A stretch of DNA of 64,000 bases. Origin: Rhodosporidiobolus odoratus. Taxonomy: Eukaryota; Basidiomycota; Microbotryomycetes; Sporidiobolales; Sporidiobolaceae. Made by a program: the position numbers and the translations under genes. Position 1 is the first letter of the stretch. Each line of letters opens with the position of its first letter. Below are positions 34,555 to 43,647 of this stretch, piece after piece. The stretch lies in contig JAOANU010000003.1 of NCBI GenBank assembly GCA_034387635.1, positions 1,426,001 to 1,490,000 on the forward strand. Reading direction: 5' to 3'. The notes below the pieces were generated by a model. It was not told the origin of the DNA and made no database searches. It saw nothing but the letters and a program-made list of their open reading frames with translations.

Positions 34555-35099
34555 GGCGCTTTGTTCGTATTTGTGTGGGCGGTAGATACAGGTCGTAGGA
34601 GAAAAGAAGAGCAGCTCAAGGAGGCGCGTGGGCGGTAGATAGCTCCTATGTCTTCGCGAAGAGGGGAGCAGGGTGTGGGCGTCGAGGGCCGCGGGGTGAG
34701 GGACCGTGAGTGAGCGGAGTGCGGAAGAAGAAGAAGAGCAGATCCATGGTTGCTGTCGAACTCTGCGCGTCTGTGTAGCTAGCTGCGCTGTAACGAGTGA
34801 CCTGTCCCTTACCCCGGTCCCTCGAAATTTAGCCGACTGCGAGAAGCAACGGGCGACTTAGTCGTTGACCAGGGTGTTTGGTGACGTAGGGCCCGGTTAG
34901 ACGCGTTGGTAGCAAATAACGTATCTGGACCTGTCTGTGCATTCGGCAGGAGGAGCGGTAAGCGCATGAGGGACAACCGGAAGGCTGAGATCATGATGGC
35001 GAGAGTTGTACGTTGAACTTGTAACTTCGGGGGCAACCCTTTCAAGTTTGCAGGTAACAATACCTGGAAGCCGTTATAGGATGAGGAGCTAGCTCACTC
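34555..35099. other. Promoter-side intergenic region left of the LINE
   Basis: About 545 bp between the glycosyltransferase start and the candidate LINE target site. No coding signal; an ORF1-like gene that might belong to the LINE is absent. If the target duplication is right, this and 38770-38901 formed one shared divergent promoter of about 690 bp before the insertion. Confidence 0.5.
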
Positions 35100-35107
35100 T
35101 AGATCAA
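35100..35107. repeat. Candidate 5' target-site duplication (tagatcaa)
   Basis: The 8-mer tagatcaa occurs here, five bases before the LINE ORF ATG, and again at 38762-38769 just after the LINE 3' tail. The flanking bases differ on both sides, so the match is exactly 8 bp. This is the size expected of a LINE target-site duplication but short enough to arise by chance. Confidence 0.5.
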
Positions 35108-38100
35108 AGGAGATGCAACTACGTGTGTGTTCATACAATCTGCATCGCCTGAGACTGAGCAAGCTAGCACATGATGACTTTCAAAAGCTATTCCTCTCCC
35201 ATGACTTGATCTTCTGCTCAGAGACCTGGCTTGGACCTGGCCTGGCGTCCCTTCTTCCCCTGCCTGAAGGATGGAGGATGTTTTCTCAAGAACGCCCGGC
35301 CCCCGACAGCCTCTCTGACCAGCGAGGTGGCATACTTGTTTTGTACCGCGCTTGCCTCCCTGTGCAGCACCTGACCATGAATCCTGACTCTGCGTCGCCG
35401 GACATGCTGTGGATGACACTCGGCAACCTGACGCTTGGGGCACTCTACCTTGCTCCAGGTTACTCCAGTCGCTCCAATGGCACGCCAGCCGATCCGGTCA
35501 GTACGCTTGGTCGCGCTCTTGACTCCCTGCCCTCCACGCCCTCGTCCCGTCTGGCGCTGCTCATGGGTGACACCAACGCACGATGTGGTACAACACAAAG
35601 TATAGGTCCTGACCGCCTTTCACAAGACAAGAAGGTCATTGGGCGAGGAAGCCAATTTGTCTCCTTACTCGCCCAGGAACAGATCTCAATCCTGAACGGC
35701 AGCTGTGGACAAGACAAAATTGCAGGAGGTCTCCCTACCTGCTTCGTAGCGCCGGGGGGTACCACCATTGACCACGGACTCGCCTCTGAGGCACTCCTCC
35801 CCTTTGTCCAGGACTTCGCAGTGCTTGACTGGTCCATGCATTTGTCTGACCATGCCCCAATCTCCACCCTGTTGGTCATACCATCACATTTGCTCGGTCT
35901 GCATCCCGTGTCTGCCATTGCAGGAACAGATGCTGTGCCGGTGGCCCATGCTCCTTCTCTTCCCGCTCTCCCACCGCTACCGGCCCCCTGCCTCTTTGCA
36001 CCACCCTGGTCTGCGGGCGCATGCACATCTTCTGACACTGATGGCCATGGTCGCAATCCACTACGGCAAGCTAAACGTGCTGCCCAGGGTGCTCTGAGAA
36101 CAGCAAAAGAAACAGGAATCGGGTTCAGTGAGGCTGCACGAGCATCGCGCGCCGTTATGAGGCAAAACCGCCGCTACCAAGCTGTCAAAGTGTTCTCTAG
36201 TGGTGTAAGCAATCCCTCGAGCTTCTTGACCCTCTGGCGAGCCTACAAGGCAAATAAAGGGTTGCCCCTTCAGGCAGGAGCACCTCTGGCGAGCCACGCC
36301 ATGCATTACGCAGCTCTGGGGCAGCAGGTTGAAACGACGTACGCCGACCTCTGCCGGCTGCAGGAGCGTCTCAGAGCCGACCAATCGCAGCACGTGCCCT
36401 TACCACCTGATCACCCACTTAGGCGACCCTTCCTCCTAGGCGACATTGAGGCTGCCCTTGTCAAGATCAAAGGGAGATCCACAGCGTGCGGTCCAGATGG
36501 GGTTGAGTGGCGGACCATAAGCCAATGTGATCCGGTCGAACTGCAAAACCTCTGCCAAGCCTGCCTTGATTCGTGCTCTGTCCCCGAGGCCTGGCTACTC
36601 AGCTTCATAGTCCCGATACAGAAGAAGTCTACAGTCAGCTCTGATCCCTCTACTTATCGTGGGATCACCCTTGAATCCTGCGGCCTGAAATTCCTGTCTA
36701 CCCTCCTCACCAAAAGGCTGGAAGAATGGGCCACCCACTCAGGGACCATCCCCGATGAACAGACGGGGTACCGCACTGGGTACAGGACAGAGATTGCCCC
36801 GTTTATACTCCAAATGTTGATTGAGCGGTCTCGGTACCAGCGGGAAGACCTTTGGGTCTGCTTTGTTGATCTGCGGAAGGCCGTTGACTCGGTCGATCGG
36901 TCTCTCCTCTGGTCACGCCTACGCCTGTTTGGTGCCCAAGGCCCTGTTATTGACCTCATCAAACATATCTACGCTCACATGCAGTCTGAGGTCAAAGTGG
37001 GCAAAGAGACCTCCGGCACCTTCCGCTCCCACACAGGAGTCTTACGGGGTGATCCCATGTCTGGCATGCTCTGGATCATCTTCATTGCCAACCTTGCCAA
37101 CGAGCTCTACTCAAGTGGCTCGCTGCCCCGACTAAGCCGGCTGCAAATCTCGCACCTCCTGATGGCAGATGATATTGCACTGACCGCACAGACTAAACGC
37201 GAAGCCCAACGGCTGCTGGCTGACCTCCACGCCTACTGCAAGCGCTCCCTGCTCACTATCTCCACAGCTAAGTCCTTGCTGGTACACTTCCCTGCTTCCA
37301 AGACCCACGACTTCGATCACTCCCCTCTCCTTGTTGAAGGTGAAGCTTTGGACGAGGCCAGAACGGCAACATACATTGGTGTCTGCTTTGAGGTTCACAA
37401 GCCCACACAATTTACAAAGCACCTGCGTGTTCCAGGCGGTCGAGGATGGGCCTATGCCCAAGCCCTCCTTGACACCCTACGCTGTGCAGGTGAGGACCTG
37501 AGTGTGGCTGACGCCCTACGGTTCTATCAAGAAGAAGTCGTCAGCCGCATGCTGTTTGGTGCTGAGCTGACCATCACTGCAAAGGATATTGGCCCCCTTG
37601 AAAAGACCGAGCGCACTTTCCTCCGCCGCGCTCTTCGTGTGCCAGACTCTGCCTGCATTTCTGCTCTCTACCTGGAGCTTGGTCTCATGCCTATCCACGC
37701 CCGGCGGCTCGAACACGCGGTGCGCTTCTACCTCTATGCCAGCAGTGCTGATGCACCTGTCCTTCTCCGAGCCGCAATTGCCGACAACGCCACGCTTCCC
37801 TACACTCCTGTCCGAACAAGGCTGCCCTGGGTACAAGCTGTTCAGCTTGAACTCCAAACCTATGGACTGGCTCTACCCGCCGTTGAGGGACCTGATGGTA
37901 TTGATTGGTCGTGCCATGATCTGTCTCGGGAAGAAGTCTCTGACTGGTTTGTCCAGCGACTCCGCCGTGCCGTGCGCTCCCGTCTCCAAATTGAAGCACG
38001 CACCAGTGCCAAGCTGGATGTCATGCGTTCCCAGGTCTATCCTGATGGCATGCAGTGCTACCTTCAAATCCTGCCCCCCTCGCAACGGTTCTGCCTTGTC

Positions 38101-38761
38101 CGCCTCCGTCTTGGCGAGAGCGCCCTTGGTGTGTCCCTGGGACGTCATGCTGGCATACCCCGACAGAGCCGCACCTGCCGGTTCTGCCTCACGACAGAGG
38201 TTGAGGACTACGTGCACATCCTTGGTCGCTGCACCGGGCAGGCAGAACTGGTCACGGCTCGCTCCGCCTTCTGCCAAGCCCTCCGACAGCTCCCACAAAA
38301 GCGCAGTGGACTCCTCCCAGGCTACCTTAGCCCATCCAGCCGTGGTCTCTGGGCATTGCTGCTGAACAGTCAGAATGACGATGTCCTGCGCCTTCTTGGC
38401 CCCTTTGTCCTCCTGTGCACTCGGCAACTGCTGCTGGTGCCGTGGCGGAAGCCACGGCGAGCACGGGCCCGTCTCCGCTACGAGCATGATGGCACCTATG
38501 CGGGCGCTGGCCAGCGACTCTAGCGGGTTTTTCACCTCTCGGGTTTCCCGCTTCTTTTCTTTTTTTCTTCTTCTTTCTTCTTTCACTATTGTCGGGGTTT
38601 TTCTTTTTTTCCCCCATCTGCTGCTTCACTGAGTGGCGCGAAGAGCCTCCCATGTCTGGCGGGGGTTTCTCCCTCCTGGGTTTTGCCCGTCGGTTTGCAG
38701 CAATGCAAGGGGGCTACTTCTGGTCTATAGCTGGCGGGTTAAGGCTGTACTTGTACTTGTG
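35108..38761 (+). mobile_element. Non-LTR retrotransposon (LINE), apparently intact ORF
   Basis: The boundaries are set by the tagatcaa repeats. The body carries one long ORF (endonuclease plus reverse transcriptase) followed by a 3' UTR of about 240 bp with pyrimidine/T-rich runs (38540-38620). It ends in a short tandem tail, ctgtacttgtacttgtg, the kind of simple-repeat 3' end seen in many LINEs in place of poly(A). Only five bases precede the ATG, so either the copy is 5'-truncated (losing any ORF1 and promoter) or the element lacks both. There are no LTRs or terminal inverted repeats. The apurinic-type endonuclease and lack of a visible RNase H fit basidiomycete Tad-like or related clades, but clade placement needs a tree. 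Confidence 0.85.
35113..38523 (+). CDS. LINE polyprotein: APE-type endonuclease and reverse transcriptase
   Basis: 1136 codons with no intron, stop or frameshift. The endonuclease (1-~255) keeps its catalytic set: N9 (CSYNLHR), E37 (FCSETWL), D153/N155 (LMGDTNARCG), D220 (TTIDHGL) and S245-D246-H247 (LSDHAPI). The reverse transcriptase (~440-720) has ACGPDGVEWRTI, VPIQKKSTVSSDPSTYRGI, DEQTGYRTGYRTE, FVDLRKAVDSVDR (D586), GVLRGDPMSGMLW and LLMADDIALTAQ (D686, D687). The active-site box is MADD where most LINEs have YADD or FADD. A C-terminal CCHC-type knuckle spans C1022, C1025, H1035 and C1040 (CX2CX9HX4C). It nicks target DNA and copies its RNA in place. No RNase H domain or ORF1 gag-like protein is visible. 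Preservation of every catalytic residue suggests recent insertion. Confidence 0.93.
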   Translation: MQLRVCSYNLHRLRLSKLAHDDFQKLFLSHDLIFCSETWLGPGLASLLPLPEGWRMFSQERPAPDSLSDQRGGILVLYRACLPVQHLTMNPDSASPDMLWMTLGNLTLGALYLAPGYSSRSNGTPADPVSTLGRALDSLPSTPSSRLALLMGDTNARCGTTQSIGPDRLSQDKKVIGRGSQFVSLLAQEQISILNGSCGQDKIAGGLPTCFVAPGGTTIDHGLASEALLPFVQDFAVLDWSMHLSDHAPISTLLVIPSHLLGLHPVSAIAGTDAVPVAHAPSLPALPPLPAPCLFAPPWSAGACTSSDTDGHGRNPLRQAKRAAQGALRTAKETGIGFSEAARASRAVMRQNRRYQAVKVFSSGVSNPSSFLTLWRAYKANKGLPLQAGAPLASHAMHYAALGQQVETTYADLCRLQERLRADQSQHVPLPPDHPLRRPFLLGDIEAALVKIKGRSTACGPDGVEWRTISQCDPVELQNLCQACLDSCSVPEAWLLSFIVPIQKKSTVSSDPSTYRGITLESCGLKFLSTLLTKRLEEWATHSGTIPDEQTGYRTGYRTEIAPFILQMLIERSRYQREDLWVCFVDLRKAVDSVDRSLLWSRLRLFGAQGPVIDLIKHIYAHMQSEVKVGKETSGTFRSHTGVLRGDPMSGMLWIIFIANLANELYSSGSLPRLSRLQISHLLMADDIALTAQTKREAQRLLADLHAYCKRSLLTISTAKSLLVHFPASKTHDFDHSPLLVEGEALDEARTATYIGVCFEVHKPTQFTKHLRVPGGRGWAYAQALLDTLRCAGEDLSVADALRFYQEEVVSRMLFGAELTITAKDIGPLEKTERTFLRRALRVPDSACISALYLELGLMPIHARRLEHAVRFYLYASSADAPVLLRAAIADNATLPYTPVRTRLPWVQAVQLELQTYGLALPAVEGPDGIDWSCHDLSREEVSDWFVQRLRRAVRSRLQIEARTSAKLDVMRSQVYPDGMQCYLQILPPSQRFCLVRLRLGESALGVSLGRHAGIPRQSRTCRFCLTTEVEDYVHILGRCTGQAELVTARSAFCQALRQLPQKRSGLLPGYLSPSSRGLWALLLNSQNDDVLRLLGPFVLLCTRQLLLVPWRKPRRARARLRYEHDGTYAGAGQRL

Positions 38762-38769
38762 TAGATCAA
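38762..38769. repeat. Candidate 3' target-site duplication (tagatcaa)
   Basis: Second copy of the 8-mer found at 35100-35107, directly after the gtacttgtacttgtg tail of the LINE. It lies 132 bp upstream of the start codon of the downstream RS-type gene. Confidence 0.5.
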
Positions 38770-38901
38770 CTAGCTATGGGCCCATCGGCGAGATCCGTGG
38801 TCTGTTTGTCGATGTAAAGCCTTTCCTTCCTTCCTTCCTAACTCACCTCGTTTCGCTTGGCTAGCCTTGAAACGCCTGACACGGGTCATTATCCTTACAG
38901 C

Positions 38902-41391
38902 ATGGATGACGACGACCAGCTTGCCGACCCGGAGGCCATGTCCCCGCAAGAGAGGGTTGATCAACTTTGCCAGGCGGTCGAAGCGGGAGACCTGCTAACG
39001 GTACTCGTGGTGACTACCTACACGGATGAACAAGAGATCAACTTGCCAGGTACGCTTACTGCTGTCCCTTTCCGATCCGAAGGGCGTCGACTGCCATTCT
39101 CGTCCTTTTCCGTTTGGGCATTTGGTAGGGACGGTGGTAGAAGCCAGGCAATCAGGACTGAGCTCCGAGTTCGCTTACTCAGAACCGCTACTCGACAGCT
39201 TCAACTACCGGCTGGCGTCCACTCGAAGCCGCCGTACTCGCCAACAAGATCCCTACCCGCATCGGCACTCTCGTCCTCGAGTGCCTCCTCCTCCGTTCAG
39301 CCGACCCTGCCCATGCCCTCGATCTCGCTCGGACGACAGGAAGTCTGGAAGCAGTGAAGCTTTTGGGAGAGTGGCAGCACGGAGGGGACGAACGAGGTGC
39401 GCCCTCCGCGATCTACCTTTTTCATCCCGCTGACCTCGTCCTCATCGTCGACAGCGGAGAAAGCGCGCCAGCTCTGCGCCATGGACTGGGCAGATGCGGA
39501 GACCGAGATCGACGCACTAATCGAGGAGAATGCTGTGCTTGAAGCGGGAGATCTGGCGGCGCAACCTCCTCAATCACCAACTCTCGTCAAGATGGAAGAA
39601 GACTTCGTTGCCAAGCCCGAAGAGGAAGAGATCACTACCTATCTCTCTACGCCTCCAGTGCAGCCTGAACAGCTTTTCAAGCCCGAAGATGGTCATCCGG
39701 GACCTGATCCTCCTCATGCAGCTTCCGCCGCGAGCTCCGCCGCCATGCACACTAGCGCTTCGCCGAGGGAGAAGAGCCGTCAATCGTCCCTTCCGATCTC
39801 CATTCCTCCGCTGCATGACCCCCAACCGCGTCAAACGAAGGTTTTCAGCTCGCCAGCTGCTTCGTACGGAGACAGGCCTTACCGCCGGTCGTCTCGTAGC
39901 CGCAGTCCCCGTCGACGACCTCCGTCGCCATCGTCTACTCTCCCTTGTCGTCCCACCCGCGAGTCTTCGCCATTACACCGGAATGAGCGCTGGGGTTATC
40001 CCGGCCGCTCACCTTCTCCACCCCGCCTACCACGCCTATCCATCAACACCCGTCCTCCCGCAGTACCTCCGTCACCGTCGAGCTGGATTCATGTCACGGG
40101 AATTCCTTGCAGCGTCAGCGAACGGTGGATCTACGAGACGCTTCATCGACAAGCGATTTCGGCCGAGGATATTCACCTCACCGAAAATCAGAACATGTCT
40201 ACCCGTTCTGCCTGTGTAGGCTTGCGCACCGTCGGAGCCGCCAACGACGCGATAGATATCCTTCGGCACGCAAAGGTCGATAACAAGCGGCTCTCTGCGC
40301 AGGCGTTCCTGAAATCGGACGGCAATAAGCAGCCGCGTTTCAAGGAGCCGAACCGTCTGGCGTACTTGGGTCCCCATCGGAACGCAGAACGCTGCACAAC
40401 ATCGCGGAGTCGAGAGCTTATTTTTGAGCACCTCAAGATCGGCATCTCAGCCCGTCAACTGGCCGCGTTTGTCGAGAAACGCATCGGTCGTGGCGTCGTT
40501 CAGCACTGCCAGATGCTGTCTGCCTCGAAGGGCATGGCACAGTCTGCCCGCGTCACGCTACACGCTGCTGCAGACTCTAAACGTGTAATCATCGAAATGG
40601 ACGGGGCGGTGTGGAACGCGGTCGCTATGGGAGTTCGGCAAATCGGTACGCTTCTTCCTCGTGCGTGCTTTTGCAATCCGCCTCTGACTCCTTACTGCTA
40701 CGTTCAGATCCGCCTGCCCATACCGATACCGCGAGCAACGCGCCGCTGTCAACGCCTCATCAGCAAGAAACCAACCCCACCCGTCTCTCGGCCTCTTCCC
40801 CCGTCTCGTCTACCTCGGTAAAACCCGCTTCCCGCCTCCCAACCCTGCAGCATAGCCCGCCTGCTCCTTTCCCCCGCCCCGCTTCCCCTTCCCTCGAAAT
40901 CGACCTCGCCCGTCTCCGCTCCCTCGACCTCCCTCCTAGCACCTTCAACGACATCCAACAAATCTGGAAGCCCGTCAACCACCCTCCATCAGCGTCAGCC
41001 TCAGATTCACCCCCATTGACTCGTCGCCTGCAAGTCGAAGTCGATTTCGGGTTTCTAGAAAGACGAGAGGCGAAACTCGCGCTGGATGCGAATGCGGAGA
41101 AGCCCGTTTATCCGGATGATCCGGAGATGCAGCAGAGGTATGAGGCGTTCTTGAAGGCTCAGGCGGGGGAATCGAGGGACTGGTACACGGTTCGTTACAC
41201 TTTCTCCTTTTTCACGATGACCTTGCACCGTCTCCGTTGGATCTCTCCCCTCTTTAGCAGAGGAATGTCACGTTCCAGCTCACACCTGGTCGCGGACGCA
41301 GGTCTTCCTTGCCAAACTCACCGAATTCAGCCGTGCCACTGCTACTTTCGTTGAGAACGGTCGACAAGCAGCGGCTTCTTCTGCAACTTGA
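38902..41391 (+). CDS. RS-type protein with RRM-like domains (paralogue B)
   Basis: Diverged paralogue of the 8869-11260 gene with the same order of parts. The N-terminal module reads MDDDDQLADPEAMSPQERVD and, after the first intron, STTGWRPLEAAVLANKIPT, LECLLLRSADPAHALDLA, KLLGEWQHGGDERG. An acidic linker and RS region follow (RRSSRSRSPRRRPPSPSS). A weak RRM has SWIHVTGIPCSVSERWIYE and a second region starts RELIFEHLKIGISARQLA; RNP motifs are eroded compared with paralogue A. The C-terminus is best kept: FNDIQQIWKP, YPDDPEMQQRYEAFLKAQ, then VFLAKLTEFSRATATF in the final exon. ATG 38902 is preceded by ccttacag, a possible 5'-UTR splice acceptor. A LINE sits just upstream, so expression may be altered. 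RNA binding is inferred and may be weakened. Confidence 0.72.
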
Positions 41392-41632
41392 CCTATTTGC
41401 CCATCCCCCGCTTCGCTTGGAAGCGAAGGCGAGTCACGGTTCTCTCCTGTACCCGGTCATGCTTGCTTGACGAGCACTGCAAAGGGGAAGGGCAGCATAC
41501 TTGCCGCTTTTCGGCCGTTCTTTCAAGTCACGTTCTTAGCGCAGACGCTGAGCGAATTCTCCGGACGTTGTACCGCGAGCTGAACACGTCCAATTGCTTC
41601 CAAGCTCTCGCCATTCCGACCACGCGTCTTCC

Positions 41633-43505
41633 TTATTTCCTGATGGTCTTGCTCGTCCAGCCTGCGCCTGAGCTAACCCCGATCGCCGGTCCAGCATTGA
41701 CCGCGGCATACCCATTCTCTTCGTCCCCGTCTTCGAGGTTCCTGCAAGCCGAGAATTAGCAGAAACACGCCGAGTGATCAGTACCGTCGGTCAAGAAGAG
41801 CTCGATGGGCAAGTGGGAACGAAGAAAAGAGGCAGAGTAGCGTACGCATCTCCAGGGCCGATAGGAGGAGTGTCGGGGCGGAATTCCCAGCCGAGGTCAC
41901 CGCCGAGACCGTGTTGACTTGAGAAGTAGCGGCGGAAGACGGTGACTCTCCAGCCGGAGGTGAGGAGGACGTCGCGTTGCTCGTCGTTTTCGCGGTGGTT
42001 GACCCTTAGCGAGACGGAAGGTCAATCTCAGACTTCAGCCGTACTGATGAGATACCGGTAGCAAGAGAGACAAAAGGGGGAAGCTACGTACAGGACGATC
42101 TTCGGTCCCGTCTTACGATAGAAAGCTGCAGCAGACGGCTTGAGCTGAGGACAAGCCTCGCGGAGATTGTCGACGTTGACTCCTGCGAGGTAGATCCTCT
42201 TGATGGCTGGAGTAAGCCCCATCGAAAGCAGCAAGTGCGAGAAGTAAGGTTCAATGGGCTTTTCACCTAGAACGACCGCAAGAGGATCAGCCAGCCCCTT
42301 CTGTCAGTAGACAAGAAGAGCCAACCGGAGTCGATAACCTGGTTGTTACCCAAGCTAGCAAAACCCGTGAGGAAATCGTCGAACACGCTTGAAGAGCTGT
42401 GGAATCAAGGATACAATTCCGTAAACATCGCGTACGCAGTCAGGCAGCTACGTACTCGATGACCTTATGCTTGATAAGGTTGTCGGCCAGCGCTTTCTGG
42501 TTGCAGAAGACGTAGGTCATGAAAAACGGCTTGATGGTTTCGGAACTGCCACCGTTGTCAACATCGATGTCGTGTTCTGGCTTGGCAGTTCGGTAACTAC
42601 TTGCTTCCTGAAGCTAAAATGCAGCAGCCCTACCCCGAATGTCAAGCTCGATTTCCCAGCTGGAAAGAGGTCAGTGTCAGTGATTGCTTGAGAAAGGGGG
42701 AGTCGAACAGAGAAACATACGCTAGGCGGTCGCCCATTGCCTTCCCACTAGGCCACCCAGTACAAATCAGGGTCTCGTCGAACGGCGCGGTGGACCTGTG
42801 CAAGGAGCGTACGAACGGCACTCGAGGCTGTCAGTTGGACATGACCTTCTCAAACGAGATTCTCGACACCAACGATTGGCGTGAAGATGAAACCTACGCA
42901 TCGATAAGGGTGAGAATGATAGACTGCATGGGTCTGGCGGCGGGGAGCACGGGGCGAGGAGGAGCGAGGGCAGTGGCTTGCTTGATCTTCTCATTCAGCT
43001 CGTCGAGTTCCTGCTTTTTCTTGGTGTTCTTGCGATTGATGGCGGCCGTAGCCTGAAGTGCAGACACGTCAGTACCGTACGCGAATTGGGCAGGGCTTTT
43101 TGGAGCTCACCGTCCTGTAGTTCGCCGCTTCCATCCTGGTTCTTTGGATCTTCTCCTCCAACCCCTTCATATCGGCTTCATGCTGAAGACGCTCAGTACT
43201 AGTGATTCGTTTCACCGTGTTCTTCGCCTTCAAGGCGCGGTCGAACTTGATTTGGTTGAGCTCCTCGGAAAGATCTTGATTCTTCTGGAGAAGGCTGTTG
43301 AACACTTCTTGGCTTGACGCGAGGAGACTGCGCAGCGAACAACGCAGATTAGTATGATACTTCACAAGGCTGTCAGGACTCACTGACTTCTCGACCTGAG
43401 GGAAACGACTGAGCGGATCAGCCAAGCCTGCGAGAGGAAAAGCGAAGGAGAGCGGAGACGGACCTGCTGCGCGTGATGCTGAATACTTTGTTCAGACTCG
43501 CTCAT
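41633..43505 (-). CDS. Coiled-coil protein with DUF7923-like domain, no zinc finger
   Basis: Starts MSESEQSIQHHAQQ. A coiled coil follows (FNSLLQKNQDLSEELNQIKF, RLQHEADMKGLEEKIQRTRM, KKKQELDELNEKIKQATA). The globular part reads MQSIILTLIDA, STAPFDETLICTGWPSGKAM, WEIELDIRGEHDIDVDN, KPFFMTYVFCNQKALADNL, SVFDDFLTGFASLGNNQVID, EPYFSHLLLSMGLTPAIKRI, GPKIVLYVNHRENDEQRDVL, GWRVTVFRRYF, and the protein ends TSKTIRK. This is the same architecture as the first two thirds of its upstream neighbour (43648-46082), and of fungal coiled-coil/DUF7923/CCCH proteins, but the zinc fingers are missing. The splice after LIDA uses a 104-nt intron to stay in frame; a nearer acceptor would give a truncated product. 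Function unknown; RNA-related by association with the family. Confidence 0.68.
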
Positions 43506-43647
43506 AGTACTGCTCACAGCGCAAAACACAGGTCGGAAGATGGCAGAGGACGATGTGAAGAGACAGAGAGGAAAAGAAGTCTCCGCGGAATGGCTCCTGC
43601 ACTAACTCGCTCTCGGATTCCTTTGCAGACTGAAAGGTACTAGCATA

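Noticed and set aside
33676..34638. 320-codon plus-strand open frame opposite the glycosyltransferase.
   Set aside because: Composition is that of a GC-rich antisense shadow; the minus-strand frame has a signal anchor and the DDD motif.
34555..35099. Possible ORF1 of the LINE upstream of its endonuclease.
   Set aside because: No open frame with gag or zinc-knuckle features; in-frame stop at 35077-35079.
42655..42775. tRNA-like pattern on the minus strand: A-box-like TGGCCTAGTGG with a perfect D-stem and B-box-like GTTCGACTCC.
   Set aside because: The T-stem and acceptor stem do not pair, no anticodon arm forms, and the stretch is coding sequence and an intron of the 41633-43505 gene (SGKAMGDRLA then GTATGT).
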